This document shows positions 21,493 to 34,900 of a stretch of 64,000 nucleotides of DNA, piece by piece. Numbering within the stretch: position 1 is the stretch's first letter; each line of letters opens with the position of its first letter. Source of the stretch: Triglochin maritima (lineage: Eukaryota > Streptophyta > Magnoliopsida > Alismatales > Juncaginaceae). Location of the stretch: assembly GCA_963682175.1 (NCBI GenBank), contig OY821792.1, forward strand, positions 31,556,652 to 31,620,651. Direction: 5' to 3'. The translations under genes and the position numbers were made by a program. The notes under the pieces are model-generated. The model worked only from the letters and a program-made list of their open reading frames with translations. It searched no databases and was not told where the DNA came from.

Positions 21493-22815
21493 TTAGAGAT
21501 GATGGAGTGAAGTGATTTGTATTAGTATTAATGGTGTAAAGTTTGATTGGGGCACTTATTAAAAGGTTGCATTGGGAACAAAAGGTGTGGGGTCGAACAG
21601 ACACGTGGAGACACGTGATTAGTGGGCACAGTTGGCAGGAAAGTAGAAGACACTTGTGTTGGAGCTGATGTCTTGGGTGCGGTAGGTTTGGTAGGGATTT
21701 GACGACTACTATTATTTTCGCAGAGATATCTATAGATTAAATGTTGGATTTTGGGATGACTTTTTTACTTCTAAATAAATGATGCCTGTTGGGGATTGTT
21801 TCTCAAAAATAGTTCCCATGTTCCAAAGTGAAAGACTAATGACTAATATAGTTTCTTAATTGAAGTTATTTTATTTTATCTAAAGTTTAAGTTGTAGTAA
21901 AGATCTCTTTGATAATTTCATTGTTAAAATAAATGAACTAAAAAGTCACAAGAAGAGATGGTATTCCATTGGAGTTGTCAGTATGGAAAAGAGCAAAGAC
22001 AATAAGAAATTGGACAGTGCAAAGCTCAGAGATGTTGGTTGTGCGAGGACGAACATGTTTTATGGGTGCACGCACGGGAATCACTGAACAACATAAACTA
22101 AACGTTGCTGGCATGTCAGCACCTATCACATGATCATCAACATTTTTTTAACTGAAACCCGAACAGATTACTACCAATAACACATTTTGAATGGGAAATA
22201 AACTGTACTCTAGGAAAAATTTTAGCTATATATGCGGTTTTTGTGGGATGTTATGGAGGTAAAATCGTATTATACGTTGAGAGAGTAGAGACTGTAAAGT
22301 AATTGATGTACGGGCGAGTCGACCGGCAGCTCAGGGCATTACAATTTCAAATTTTCAAGGAGCATAGTCTATGTTTCACTCGCACAAACTGAGGATATAA
22401 ACGAATAATATAGTCAAAAGTATTTGCGAATCAAAAACATAGCAACACAAGCACATAACATTCTTCAAATTACTGTAAAACAGAATATTCTGGGGCACCT
22501 TAGAACAGAAAACGGATTATTATGTTTACAACAATCCCATGATGACAATAACATCAATCTCCATGACTCCATCCCACCTTGACAAAGTCACAACAGGAAA
22601 TAGTAGGGGTCTGCAGATCTTGTGCAGCGGAATAACATAATCAAATAGGGCAAATTGAAAAGTGGCGTTGATACACGAAGAGTCAAATATTTAAATCTAG
22701 AAGTCTAGAGTAGAAGGAAACTACAAACTAAAATAGAGAAATACCAATTCCCATCTTCAGACCTACTTATGGGAGAACCAGAATGTCCCTAATCTTAAAA
22801 AATACAAAAAAATAA
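21493..22815. other. Promoter of the AGP-like gene and ACP 3' side
   Basis: No coding sequence supported. ACACGTGGAGACACGTG near 21601 contains two ACACGTG G-box-like cores within about 110 bp upstream of the AGP start. The right-hand part should hold the ACP 3' UTR. Confidence 0.45.
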
Positions 22816-25800
22816 TCATGCAGTCTTGGAAATTAGGTCCTCTACTAGATCTGCCGCATTTTGAACAGTTGTGATGCTCTGGGCATTTTCTTCTTCGACA
22901 GCTATACCGAATTCCTCTTCAATTCCCATCACAATTTCAACCTGCATTTGGACAGGAATAGGTAACCATTGAGCACATTAACCATATGCCAGTGCAGTAT
23001 GCCATAACATTAAGGGACGACAGAAACTAATTCACGGATGGTCCAGGATTACCGTATCAAGGGAATCAGCACCGAGCTCTTGGAACTTTGATTCACCGGT
23101 GACTACCCTGTCAGCATCAAGAGCCAGCTGTTTCTTTACTATCTGACAAACCTTCTCTACAGTCTCTGGTTTGGCCTGTTCAATCAAAAGGTTAGATAAA
23201 CATTCAACCATAAAAAAGCTCTTGAATTAGGCAAAATTTTCAATAGCACATCAAAACTTATAATTTGTAGGGAATAGCATATCAAAATTAATAATTTGTA
23301 GGGAATTGGAGACCAGCATTAGTTATGAAAGTTTTAAAAGGGTCCAACGAAGGACTAAGCACTTGCAGAAGAAAAATATCACGGTGCAAATGCAATAAAT
23401 ACAGCTTAAAGTACTTGCTAAAAGATATCAGAAAACCACACTTCTATTTTTGTCCAAAGTACCTTTCTGCACATTAACACAGAAATGTGAATTTAGCTCT
23501 CTCACTCGAGTTGCTCTATCCATGGAATAAGGAAAAATATATAAAGAAACAGGACAAAGGGCAAAAAATGAATTTATTTTTATCACCATTCCCATTATTG
23601 TAGTAATGGTGTTTGCAAACTTCCACCTAGATTAAAGAGAAAAAGAAAGGTTCAATGACAACGAGACTGGTAAATTTTATGAGATTTCAGGACTTCGAAT
23701 ATATTTCATGCCTTTGAATGTCATGTCATTATGTTTAGAAACTTCCAGGAAAACTCAACTCAGTCAACTAAATAACTAACTGAAACAAAAAGTCCACAGT
23801 GAAACTACAAGTAAATATAAAAATTAAGTATCCTGTGATTGACATATCAGGAACTGGGCACGCAAAGTAGAAGAATTTAACCACAACTACAGGCAATGAA
23901 AGAGCATGTGAAAAAGAAAGCAGAAAACCACAAGAACTCAAGAATTTAAAGTGCTTCAGTCATGATAGATTGGATCCATGGTTAATAACATCCTGCAAGA
24001 TCCTTCAAAATCTCCCAACTCCCAAGAGAATGGTAGGGAGAAAACATCCATCCATTCTCGAACAGCTAGACTTGCTATTCCCAAGAGGCAAAAACCAAGA
24101 ACGATTTACATATCCACACCAAATGGATTTTATAATTGGATCCTAATCGCCTCCCATTATTGGTCCGGATACATCAGTTCAGGTCAATATAGTCAGGTTA
24201 CATTAATTCAGGCATCATAAACAAAATGTATATGATATATAAAAACATCAGGTGAAGTTTTCACCAGAATCAACTAGCAAAATACAAACAAGGTGGGTCA
24301 AGGGTGTAACTAAAATTCAGTGGAATACTTCAAAGCACTATAATTCTATAAATGACCAGCAATGAACTAAGAGAGGGAGGACATACAGCACAAGCAACAC
24401 GAAGGCCAGAAGCAGCATGTTGAAGAGATGGGAACCACCTTGTGCTAGAGATTGAAATTGATTTGGGCATCACAAGTCCAGATACAGCCTGAAGCAGTTG
24501 TACAAGAAATGTTATAAGTATCAATGCAAAAAATGTATAATGCTACAAAAAACAAGGCATGTATTCACAGAAAGCCACAAACACCAATGAACTAACTGTT
24601 TAATATAGACAATTTCGATGGCAATCACAAGTCACAGAGTGATAACTATAAAAAGATGATTCACCTAGACATTAGCTACCCAATATAATACGATTCAAAA
24701 GGAGCAAATACTAAAACTTTTGTTCAACTCATTTCTCAGAAGAGCAGACTATGATATTTTATTTTTGCAAGTGAGCTTATGATTTTATATTGTAGTTCCA
24801 ATCCCCAACATTACTGCATTCAGTTTCACGAATATTTGATAGACACTAAAACAGCATCGCAAGTGCTGTCTACTCAATACAGAAAAACACAGTATATCTC
24901 CATGGAAAATATAACTTATACAAGTGTACTGCATTTAGAAAAAAAGGACAAAAGAAGTTATGCAGCAAACTTGTAGCTTTTGTGGTTTCACTTTCAAACT
25001 GCAGGACTACACTTGTTAACTAAAAAACCTTGAGGGCAAACTTTAAGAACATTTACCACCATTGCTTGGAAAGAGTGCCACAGTTTAGGACTACTGAAAT
25101 TCTAATAGTGTTGCCTACTGCTATGGAAGGAAGATTCAAGAATAAAAAGCAAGTACAAACATAAGTCATGCCACAGGTGAGTAATTTGGCACGCTTGTGA
25201 TATACTGACTCAAATTAAATGTTTTGATATATCAAATACACCAACATTGTTATATTTGCAAGGTTCACCTAACTGCAGGGGAGTTGGAAAAAAAACTTTA
25301 ACTTCATATGTACCACGTACCCAGGTGTAAGCTATATTCCTAATTTCCTAGCAATAGATGCAATCGTCTTTTTTATCGGTGCAAATATCTTGCACACAAT
25401 GTTAGCTTATTGAAGATTCTCTTTCCAAACAGGGTCCAGCCAAGTTATGAAAACAAAATGTCCTCTCCTACTTGAATTAAAGGGTTCCCTGCTGCTTAGC
25501 TTTATATCCAACCATTCTGTTTTCTTTTTAACGTGGATTAATCTCGTTGCAATTAGAAAACACAATATCATACAAAATTTTACCAATAATTATTGCTGTA
25601 GACAGAAGTCATATACAAGAACCAGATAAGAATTGTGCACACACACACAAGCCTTAAGAAATGACATTACACAGTTTCATAACATATTAACTGAAACTAG
25701 GGCTAGAAATTAAATCAACCCAGCTACCATTGAACTTAGTGAGGTGGTTCTATTTCAACTCTTAACTTGACAAACCAGATATGAAGTTAGATTAGTAGAT

Positions 25801-26409
25801 CGATTCAGCATTTTGATGCTCATATAGATGTTTCAAGAGATATTAATTAAGGTGATGGTGACTTTCCCATTAACAAGCGTATTATAAAAAATAAAAACTT
25901 TCCCATTAACAAGCTTAAAAACCAAATCCGTTCACATCATTAGTTTAATTAACAACTCATAGTGAACCATTACATAACGATTATAACGTTATCAATTCGA
26001 GCTCCGAAGAACTCGAGCCTAACAGACGGTAAAGCAAACCAAACTTGAACAGTTCTTAATTAGTTCAGATAAATCCACTCGATTAACACTTCCACAGCAC
26101 CAGATCTCCATTTATACACCAAAACCTCAACTATCTCAGGCTGAATTCGAGAAAAAAATCCACATTCTAACCAACTCACAATCAACCATAACCACTCCCA
26201 CCTCAGATCCACCGTAAAAACCCCAAACCAACCCAAAAAACGACCCGATCAACCCGAAAACCCACAGATCGGACAACCAAACAGTACCAGACCGCGCGAA
26301 AACGGAGATGGAGCAGAGATCGGGTGGGAGACAGCGATACCTGACCCTGGTGGAGCAACCGGGGATGTGCCGAGGCGGAGATGGAGGCGGAGGTGAAGGC
26401 GGAAGCCAT
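22816..26409 (-). CDS. ACP: Plastid acyl carrier protein, 4 exons
   Basis: Exons on the minus strand are 26341-26409, 24387-24488, 23053-23175 and 22816-22941 (420 bp, 139 aa), all GT..AG. ACP carries the growing fatty-acyl chain on a 4'-phosphopantetheine arm during plastid fatty-acid synthesis. Exons 1-2 encode a Ser/Ala-rich transit peptide ending near VACA. The mature part opens AKPETVEKV, a hallmark of plant plastid ACPs. The attachment serine is Ser95 in GADSLDT, followed by [13 protein letters not shown] (the acidic helix II that docks enzymes) and an acidic C terminus. Exon 1 carries only part of the transit peptide, and introns 1 and 2 are long (1852 and 1211 bp). Most exons are too small for simple ORF scanning, so they were assembled from splice sites and homology. 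A mitochondrial ACP is unlikely given the transit region and AKPETVEKV start. Confidence 0.92.
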
Positions 26410-27109
26410 GGATTTGATCTGAGGATTAGGGTTTGGGTCGGGAGCGAAAGGGAATGGAAGAAGTGTGAGCCCACGATCTGGTTTGGGTATTTATACTCCC
26501 CTTCCCGCTTTGGGATCATCGAAGACACATGACCGGGAGTTTGGTACGCTCGGGTACGTGGAGGTGGGGGGTTGGGTTTTAGGTGGAATGACGGAAATGG
26601 GCTTCAGGTGGGAGTTTGGATTTGCAGATTTGTTCGGGGTGGTTTGGGGATTTCTTGGGTGGGTGATGAGTTGTTGGAACTTGGACCAATCACCAATGGC
26701 CAATGGTCATGTATTTATTCTTGAAACTATTTTTTTTATATTTGTAAATATTCATGAACTATTTTTTAATAAAAAATAGGTACATACATGCCATTAAATT
26801 GAAATAACAATGTTACGATGCACATCTTGATTTCAAAGTGATATTCAAGTTTTCATTTTATAAGGTTATATAATATAAATTTATAAGTCTACCGTCGAAT
26901 AACAAAGTTTCTATATGGCTAAGATACAAAAGGTAGAACAATGACAAGTAAAGATAAAACGTTAGTCTCGAAGTACATGATATTTTCCTATTAGAATGTT
27001 AGTTTTCTCCTTATTATGTGTTTGTAAATTAGTTGTCACCTTCACAGTTGGTATCAACTCATTAATGTGAGTGTCATCAACCGTGGATGCACTCTTAACT
27101 ACTTAACTA
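26410..27109. other. ACP 5' UTR/promoter and spacer
   Basis: The leader next to 26409 contains AAACCCTAATCC on the minus strand, a common plant leader motif. ORFs on either strand at 26136-26779 overlap the ACP leader and have no support. No other gene. Confidence 0.5.
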
Positions 27110-27360
27110 CGGGTGTGCAGAACTCGGGTCAGTCCGGATTACTGTCCGGATATTTCTCAAAATTCGGTTTCGGACCGGTCCGATCCGGACAGATCCGTTT
27201 TTTTTATTTTTATATTTTTAAGGTTAAAAACCGGTCCTGGACCGGACTAGACCGAATCCAACCAGTCCGGTTTCCGGTCCAGACCAGTTCAGTCTAGTCT
27301 TCGGTCTAGACGTCGGATAAAAATCTGGTCTGATCCGATCCGGACCGGATGCACATCCCT
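27110..27360. mobile_element. Small MITE-like inverted-repeat element
   Basis: The ends GGGTGTGCA and TGCACATCCC are short inverted repeats. The interior is filled with CCGGACCGG-type text (TCCGGA, GGACCGG, CCGGTCC) in both orientations, so it can fold extensively. No target duplication is visible and the class is uncertain. Confidence 0.5.
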
Positions 27361-29447
27361 ATTCGTAACTGTGACAAACGAGTTTTGTTTACTTACTATT
27401 TGATCTGGAACGAGTCAAGTAAGCAATTTTTTTATTAAATTTAAGCATTAATTTATCTTTCTGCTATATAATTAGAATCAGTAGTATTGATTGGGATTTT
27501 TAATTTTGCTATTTGGTGGTCAAGCCTTCTTTCTGAGGGTTCGTCTAATTTATGGGAAGCCAAGAAACAGGAGAAAGTCGAAAAATCTAAAACTTCAGTT
27601 CTATCATTTCTATTGGCCTTTCTATTAAGTCTATGATTCATATTGTTTTAAGTAGAAGTAGTAAAAGGTTTAGTTTCATTAAGATCTCTGATTTTTTTTT
27701 TAAAATCTATGCAAATTAATCACTAAAAAGTGATTTTGAAGATGAACTATTTATTTCCATTCAATTTCTTTTCAAGAAAAGTGATCACACCTTAAAATAA
27801 CACCTCAATTGAAAACATATTAAAATCCATGATGTTTGGGTCCTTGTTCCATGTTAAGAGCCTGACCCATGTTCTATGTGTGTTGATTTTCTTCCTTTAA
27901 GCCCAGTGGGTCTCCCCTCAATGGGTACATTTGGTGTTAGCATGGAAATTATAACCTGAAATGTATCTTAAACTAACTAACTAACACAAGTGTATCTTAA
28001 AATTAAAGCACCAATCGAGGGAGGTGGGATTGCGTTGCCGACTTATTGTCATAGCCCATAATTAAAATTAGTAAACCGAATGAAATCCAAACAAGATGTT
28101 GAGCGTCCCATTATTTTCGTTCCTTGATGTGAATTTGTTGAAGCCTATGAAATATGGAGTAGATATCTAAACTATGTTCCAGTAGTTAAATGAAGTAAAA
28201 GAGCAGTTGAGGGGGCAAATCCCTTCTTAGATAACACTTTGTACGTAGTTACTGTTGCATCTCAAATGAAATCCAAGTGTATCGACGATATTATTGTTTT
28301 CTCCAAGTTTAACATTCTAAACAACGTACACCTTTTGTAATTCATAAAACACTAATAAACAATCTCATGATCCAATCTCAAAGCATTAAAGGGTGCACGT
28401 GAACATTAGTTTAGAATTCATGATTCTATTGCACCTCAAAACAATGTCTGGGAGTGCAAAACCATCAACAATGGGACCAATAACACAACAAGAACAAGGA
28501 ACCAGACACTTGTATTTCTTAGGTACAACACTGCTCTAACGATTTTAAATTATTTCTGTCTGATTAAGATTGTTATTTTTCTGATGATCTAAAATTTTCT
28601 AACACCCACCTCCACTTTAGATAGACAAGTTGTGACTTTAAATTTGAGATGATCTACATTATTTTCACCGAAAAGTTTGACATGTGAAGTTAGAATTCGA
28701 ACTTGTGCTTGGAAAAAAATGAACACTCACCCACCCAGTCACCCCTAACAAACTCCACTGTGTCCCAAGAGAAGTAAGATTCTAACCCTGAGATGGTCCA
28801 CCAATTAAGGTTGTTATTAAGTAAGGAATCTAAGTCCATCCAAAATGGGTCTCACCAAGTTCAGACCCATCCATCAAGTGACCCACGTGAGTTCCAATAA
28901 AATATCGTCCTGTTTGCTTGAGGATGGGATCTGCTTGGTTTTAAATCTCATCTGTCTTGTGAAATTAATAGTGCAGGTATGGAACCACTCGACTACACAT
29001 GGTTACATTAACTACTATTAATATCACAAACCGAGTACTATTCTCTGGATAATAAAATTATCGGAGGTAAGTAAGTGAGTATCACATGGTGAGAATACCA
29101 TAGAATCCACGTGAATGGGATAATATTGGACCAAAATATTGTCGGGTGTATTTGGTTGAGATTGATTAAGACTTAAAAGAAATCTCATGTTATGTCTTTT
29201 TGCATGCTTTTCTGTGACATAAATCTTGGTGGCTTTAACATGTAAATTCTCAATACCAACCTTGTATAGAGAACATAAACCATTCTGGTACCTTTAAGGT
29301 CGATCTAGTTGTAAATTCTTGATACTCGTTTTGCTTTCATGTACCAGAGAAATAAACAAACTTCAATGTCAATTTCACAGTACTACGAAGAACGACGATG
29401 ATACAAACTTAACCATAAAAACTAGGAGATATCAACAAAATTTCTTA
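27361..29447. other. Gene-free AT-rich region
   Basis: About 2.1 kb without a supported reading frame, RNA gene or recognisable transposon. Confidence 0.5.
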
Positions 29448-29897
29448 GAGCACCCTTAATGGGTGCTCTTTGCCCGGACGCCCTCAGCCCTCCCTTAACG
29501 GGAGGGCGCGCCCACGGCGGGGGGCCACGTGCCCCCCCCATTCGTCCGACATTTTTTTTAATTTTTTTTTGTTTAAAAAAAAGATTATTTATATATAATT
29601 AGGATAATGTATTAATTAGGTAAATGGAATTTAATTAATTGGGTATTACAAAATAATTGAAAAAATATTTTATAATTAATTAACAATTTTTTGATTTACT
29701 TAGATATAAAAAAAATCATAAACAAATTAAGAAATAGTAGTACAATACTCATACATTTCGGAAACAAAATACAATACAAATACAGAATACGAAATACAAC
29801 AGAAATAAGGAAGAGAAAGACAATCATCCTACGGATACAGAATTTAAACTACCAGAATACTGATAAACTACCACAAACATATTGAAAACATAAGCAC

Positions 29898-30842
29898 CTA
29901 CAAATATCCTTGTGCTTTAGCCCACTCATTGAGTTCAGCAAGTGTTTCTTTATTGAATTCGTCCTTGTTTTCCTTCTTCATTAGAGCGAAGAGGACATCA
30001 AGTTTCTTGCTGTTCAGTTCCTTTTGGAAATTCGCCTCAGCTTCGATGTGTTTCCTCTTCATTCGTTCTTCGTAACGCAAATATTTTTCCTCTTTCACTT
30101 TTGCGTTATATTCAATTTGTTTCCCCAGTTCTAACATCTCAGGATCAAGTTGTGCCTGAAATGATTGTTTCCCCTTCTTTTTTTTGGCTTTTTAACACCT
30201 TCAGGACGAGGACATGTTTCGAACACCATTTAATATGCTGACGGTGTTGCGTTACTCCCATCGTCGTCGATGCCTTTTCTTTTCCCGCTGTTAAAACTCT
30301 CCGGACTTTCTGCAGTGACGTTTCTGGTGGGAAGTCCAAGCGCAACAGACTCCCATTTAGGGTACCTGCGTAACAAAAGTCAAACATGCATGAACTGAAA
30401 TTTGGCGTTGTGTGTTCGTTCGTAGATGATGTGCACTTCATGGATGACATCGTCCTCGTTGTAACCGTTTCTCTTCCTCCGCACCGCCTGGTCGAAGCAA
30501 CCGACCCATTGGTTCACAGATGACAATGTACGCCTCCATCGCCCCTTCAATGATTCATCGTTACGCTCTACTACACCTGGCTCGCCCGAGTCATTGTAGA
30601 TGCGCTCCACACGTTTCCAGAAGGGCTTTATTTTTTTGGTTTGTCCCAACCACAACATCGCCACTGACAACCATGTAAGCCGAGACGAGTCGTTGATCCT
30701 CTTTTGCGGACCACGATTTTTGCGACCTCATCGTCGCGGTTTTGCGTGTTCCCTGGGTCGCGGTTTCTTCATTCACATCAGCTATATAGCGGCTTGCATT
30801 TCCACTACTTTCGCCACTTAAGAGGCGAGTATACATACCCAT
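29898..30842 (-). pseudogene. Harbinger ORF1-type Myb/SANT protein, frameshifted
   Basis: Three overlapping reading frames together resemble one protein. The first has a trihelix/Myb-like start (KSWSAKEDQRLVSAYMVVS). Near 30650 the frame changes to KPFWKRVERIYN..GRWRRTLSSVNQWVGCFDQA. A further change near 30150-30400 leads to a coiled-coil-like, charged tail (KEEKYLRYEERMKRKHIEAEANF) of the NAM-associated C-terminal type. In complete elements ORF1 binds the transposon ends and helps the transposase. At least two frameshifts and the unclear middle make this non-functional. Plant genomes often annotate such remnants as glutathione S-transferase T3-like or Myb-like host genes. Confidence 0.7.
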
Positions 30843-31122
30843 TGAGAATTGAGTTTGCCCTTCTTCCTGAGTTGGCGGTTGGTATTGATTGTGTGGGTAG
30901 AACCCTGGGTGTGGTAAAAATTGGCTTTGGTGGGACGGGTGGAATCCTGGTTGTGTGGTAAATTGGCTTTGGTATAACGGGTGGAATCCTGATTGTGAAA
31001 CATTTTAGTAAGGGACATTGTGAGTAGAGAGTAGAGGTGAGTAGAGAATTATGGTGGAAGAAGTAAGATTGGAATAGAGGTGAGTAGAGAATTAATGTGG
31101 TTGGGGTATATATATTGAAGTA

Positions 31123-31406
31123 GTCACGCGCGTACTGTAGGTCATCGATCCAATCGTCTCGTCTTTTGTGAGTCACACGCATACTGTAGGTCCTCGATGC
31201 TTGAGAAGTCCAAGCCTCGATCCAATCGTCTCGTCTTTTGTGAGTTACGTGCATACTGTAGGTCCTCGATGCTTGAGAAGTCCAAGCCTCGATCCAATCG
31301 TCTCGTCTTTTGTGAGTTACGTGCATACTGTAGGTCCTCGATGCTTGAGAAGTCTAAGCCTCGATCCAATCGTCTCGTCTTTTGTGAGTCACGCGCATAT
31401 TGTAGG
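31123..31406. repeat. 72-bp tandem repeat, ~4 units
   Basis: ATACTGTAGG recurs at 31181, 31253 and 31325 with exact 72-bp spacing, and partial units flank these. Each unit contains GATCCAATCGTCTCGTCTTT and a TCGATGCTTGAGAAG segment; the first unit is shortened. Because 72 is divisible by three, it yields spurious repetitive ORFs on both strands. Confidence 0.92.
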
Positions 31407-31980
31407 TCCTTAATTTTAAATTTTAAATTTATTAATTTGTGGTTTTCTAAATTTTAATAATATTTTCGTATTTTTTAACTAAATGTTAATTAAAATCGAA
31501 TGAATTGTTGATATTAAATAATTACGATAATGATTATTAATATATTTTGTTGATTGTTGAAAGAGTTTTGGAGAGAAGAATAAAAATAATGACGTGACAA
31601 CAAATACTGTAGCGTGACTGAGTGAATTGGGTAATGGCTAAGAATTTTGTAGGGGGGTTGGTTTGTGCTGACGTGGCAGAGAGAGAAGCTGACGTGACTG
31701 AGAGAGAAAACAATACGCCCGTGAACGCTGTTTAGATTGCTATTACGAACTAACATTTATTAACTTCCTTTGAACTTAATTAATCTTGGCTCCCTTCTTC
31801 CCACGTGAAGCCCGATCGCGACCGTCCATTCCCACTTCCCGAGGAGGACTCCAAATTACAAAACCACTACCAACCAAACCATATCTCCTCCTCTCTCTCA
31901 AATTCTCAATCGGAGAGAGAGAGAGAGAGAGAGTGTGTGGAAGTGGGAAAAGGAAAACTCGAACTCGATTCGAAACTCTA

Positions 31981-34900
31981 ATGCCGCGACGACGACCACC
32001 ACCACCACCACCACCACCACCGCTCCCAGACAAGATCTGGGAGCACATATTCACGTTCCTCCCAACCACCCCTTCCCCAACCCTCCCTCTCGTCTCCCCT
32101 CTTTTCCGCCGCCTACACGCCCAAACCCTAACCACCCTCTCCATCCCCAACTCCTACTCCATCTCCCCCTCCGCTCTCGCCCGCTTCCCCAATCTCAAGT
32201 CCCTCTACGTCAAGGGGAAGCCCCACTTCGCCGATTTCAACCTCGTCCCCGAAGAGTGGGGCGGGGGCGCCTACGAGTGGGTCAAGGCCGTCTCCGACGG
32301 CTGTAAGGGGCTGGAGGAGTTGAGGATGAAGCGGATGGTGGTCACCGATGAGTGCCTCGAGATCTTGGCCGGGAGCTTGAAGGGGTTAAGGGTTTTGAGG
32401 TTGGTCGCGTGTGAGGGGTTTAGTACTCTTGGACTTGCTTCTTTTGTTGCCAACTGCAGGTAAAACTTTTTTTTTTTGCTTGGAATTTTTGTTCTTGTGA
32501 AGAAAACTCGGGTGTTAGGAGGTTAATGGGGGTAAAAAAAAATATATGGAAATTTGAAGTTTGCTTGGTATTTTTTGCTGGTGAAGTTGAGGTTGTAGGG
32601 ATTATTTGCTTGGGATTTTTGTTCTTCTGAAAGAAATTGGGTTGTTAGGTCGTTAATGGGAGTAAAAGTCGTTTTTTTTGAAGTTTTATGGCTGTTTTTA
32701 GTTTTTCTTTTGTTGTTGGTGAAGCTGGGTTTTAGGTATTATTTATTTGGGATTTCTTCTTGTGAAAGAAATTAGTGGTTTTTACCTACTTGGTTTTATT
32801 GTGGTTTATGAATCGTTTTTATTTATTTTGGGTTGAATAATTGGATATTTATTTGGTAATTTGGGCGTAAAAATGTGATTTTTGAGTTCCGTTGGTGTAT
32901 TTTGTTGATGGATGACGAACTGAGCTGGGAAATCATATTTTTGTGCAGATATATGTCATGTGTGTACTGTTTTTGATGTTTTTAGGGGAGAAATCGGTCT
33001 TTTTTTGGAAATTTTGAGGGAAATCGGATTTCTTTTATCTTCTAAATATAGATGTGGGTACCCCACATTTGACATATCCTCATGTTATGGTTTCCCAGCT
33101 GACTGTTTTCTGATATTGTTTTCGAAAGCCAAAGTCCTGTTTCTGTCCTTGTAAATGTCTAAGGATAGAAGCTACATTGTAAGCCATATGGTTTAAGATC
33201 TTCCAGAGGATGCTGCAGAAGGCACTGACATCTTCACTTTCAGGGAGTTTGATTTTTGCTTTCAACGTAATTTTGGGCTTAATTGAAGTACTAAGTCCCC
33301 GATGCATTGATTTGCCTTTCTTTGTGTTTAACTGTTGACTACATGACTTTGGGCGTACGGAGCTGAAAATAGACAGAAAGACGTGAAACATATAGATCAC
33401 CGATAGGGATGAAAACGAGCCGAACCTGATCGAACATGTACCTGTTCGGATTCGGCTTGATTCCAAAAACGAGCCTATTATAGAGCTTGTGGCTTGGCTC
33501 GATGGGAATCAAGCACAGCCCGTGTCGAACTCTGCCTTCATAAGTTTTTAATGTTATTTTTCTTTTTATATTTTTTTGCTTCACCTCCTGGCACATTTCA
33601 CATTTTGGGTTGTGATGTTAGCAGGTTGTTTCCTTAGTAGTCTTGAGATGGAGTAGTTTCTGAAGTCCCATTGTACCCTATTATGGAATAAGGCATCCTG
33701 TTTCATCAACTATTAGATATGTTGAAACAATGAATTTGGGCAGCTAGTTTTCAGAAGGGTGGGGACCCAATGTGGGGATTACTTTCAAAATGTGTGCCTT
33801 AATGTGATGATCTGTTTCCAGTTTTATATTGGCTTATATATTGATTGTTACTGTAATGTGGTGTAACTCTTTCTATCATTAACCACGTAGTGTCTGGAAT
33901 TTATTCCACTGATTTCATCAACTTTATAATCTTAGTTTGATGAAGTATTGCATATTTTCAAATTGCAATGAGCTGACAGTTGCCTGGTCACCAAATGCAG
34001 TAACTTGGAGGTGCTTGATATACAAGTGAATGACGCAGATGTTCGAGGTAGTCATTGGCTTGGGCGATTTCCAACGACTTTTAACTCATTGACTTCCCTC
34101 AATCTGGGATGTCTTGAAGGAGAGTTGAATATCGCCGATCTCGAGAGACTTGTGAGCCAATGCCCTAACCTTAGGACGCTAAAGCTTAATAACGCCGTCC
34201 CTCTTGAAAGTCTTGCCACCCTTATGAATAAAGCACCTCAGCTTGTTGAACTTGGCACTGGAAAATTCACTGCCGATTCTAGTGAGGAACTCTATGCTAT
34301 GCTTGTTTCTAGCTTTTCGGGCTGTAAAGATTTGAAAATTCTGTCTGGATTCGTGGAAGCAAGTCCGTATTACCTCCCTGTCGTCTATTCTGTTTGTGAC
34401 GGCCTTACGTATTTGAATTTAAGCCATTCTAACATACTACACCTGGAGCTTGTTGAACTAGTTGGCAGATGCAAGAAGCTGCGCAAATTATGGGTACAAG
34501 GATTTTATCACAATTTGTAAATTTCATTACATTTCTCCTTTCATACGACAGTATAAGAGGATTTTCTTTTGACATGGTTAACCCCGAAACGAATGATTTC
34601 AAGTTTATGCTTACTGATTTCTGGCCAAGGATCTAGAAAAACTATCCAGGTGTCTGATTGAACAATTTGCTTGGTCTCATCAACAAGTCCCATGTGCTTT
34701 ATTCCTTTTTTACGTTTCATGTGGAATTTTATCCCAACAATCTTTTCAGATAGGTCGTTATCTTGCATTATTTTAATCTATGTGTCAGCTTCTGAACTGT
34801 TGGTCCCGGGTCATCTGAACACATCTATCCATCACAGGTTTTGGATCACATTGAAGATAGTGGTCTGGATGTCGTAGCTTCTTCATGCAAGCTCCTGCAG

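Larger units (their letters stand above)
29448..31742. mobile_element. PIF/Harbinger-like element with ORF1 remnant, TSD TTA
   Basis: Flanked by TTA at 29445-29447 and 31743-31745, the usual PIF/Harbinger target. The left end starts GAGCACCCTTAATGG, the right end in reverse starts TAGCAATCTAAACAG; the terminal similarity is weak. Inside are a broken minus-strand Myb/SANT-like ORF1 (29898-30842), a 72-bp tandem repeat and a GACGTGGC / AGAGAGAAGCTGA end segment also seen in the element at 19627. No DDE transposase (ORF2) is present, so it cannot move alone. Confidence 0.65.

Noticed and set aside
30805..31457. Repetitive ORFs around 31.2 kb
   Set aside because: They only translate the 72-bp tandem repeat, whose length is a multiple of three, in several frames on both strands.
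32271..32453. Minus-strand ORF opposite AFB exon 1
   Set aside because: Shadow frame of a well-supported coding exon.
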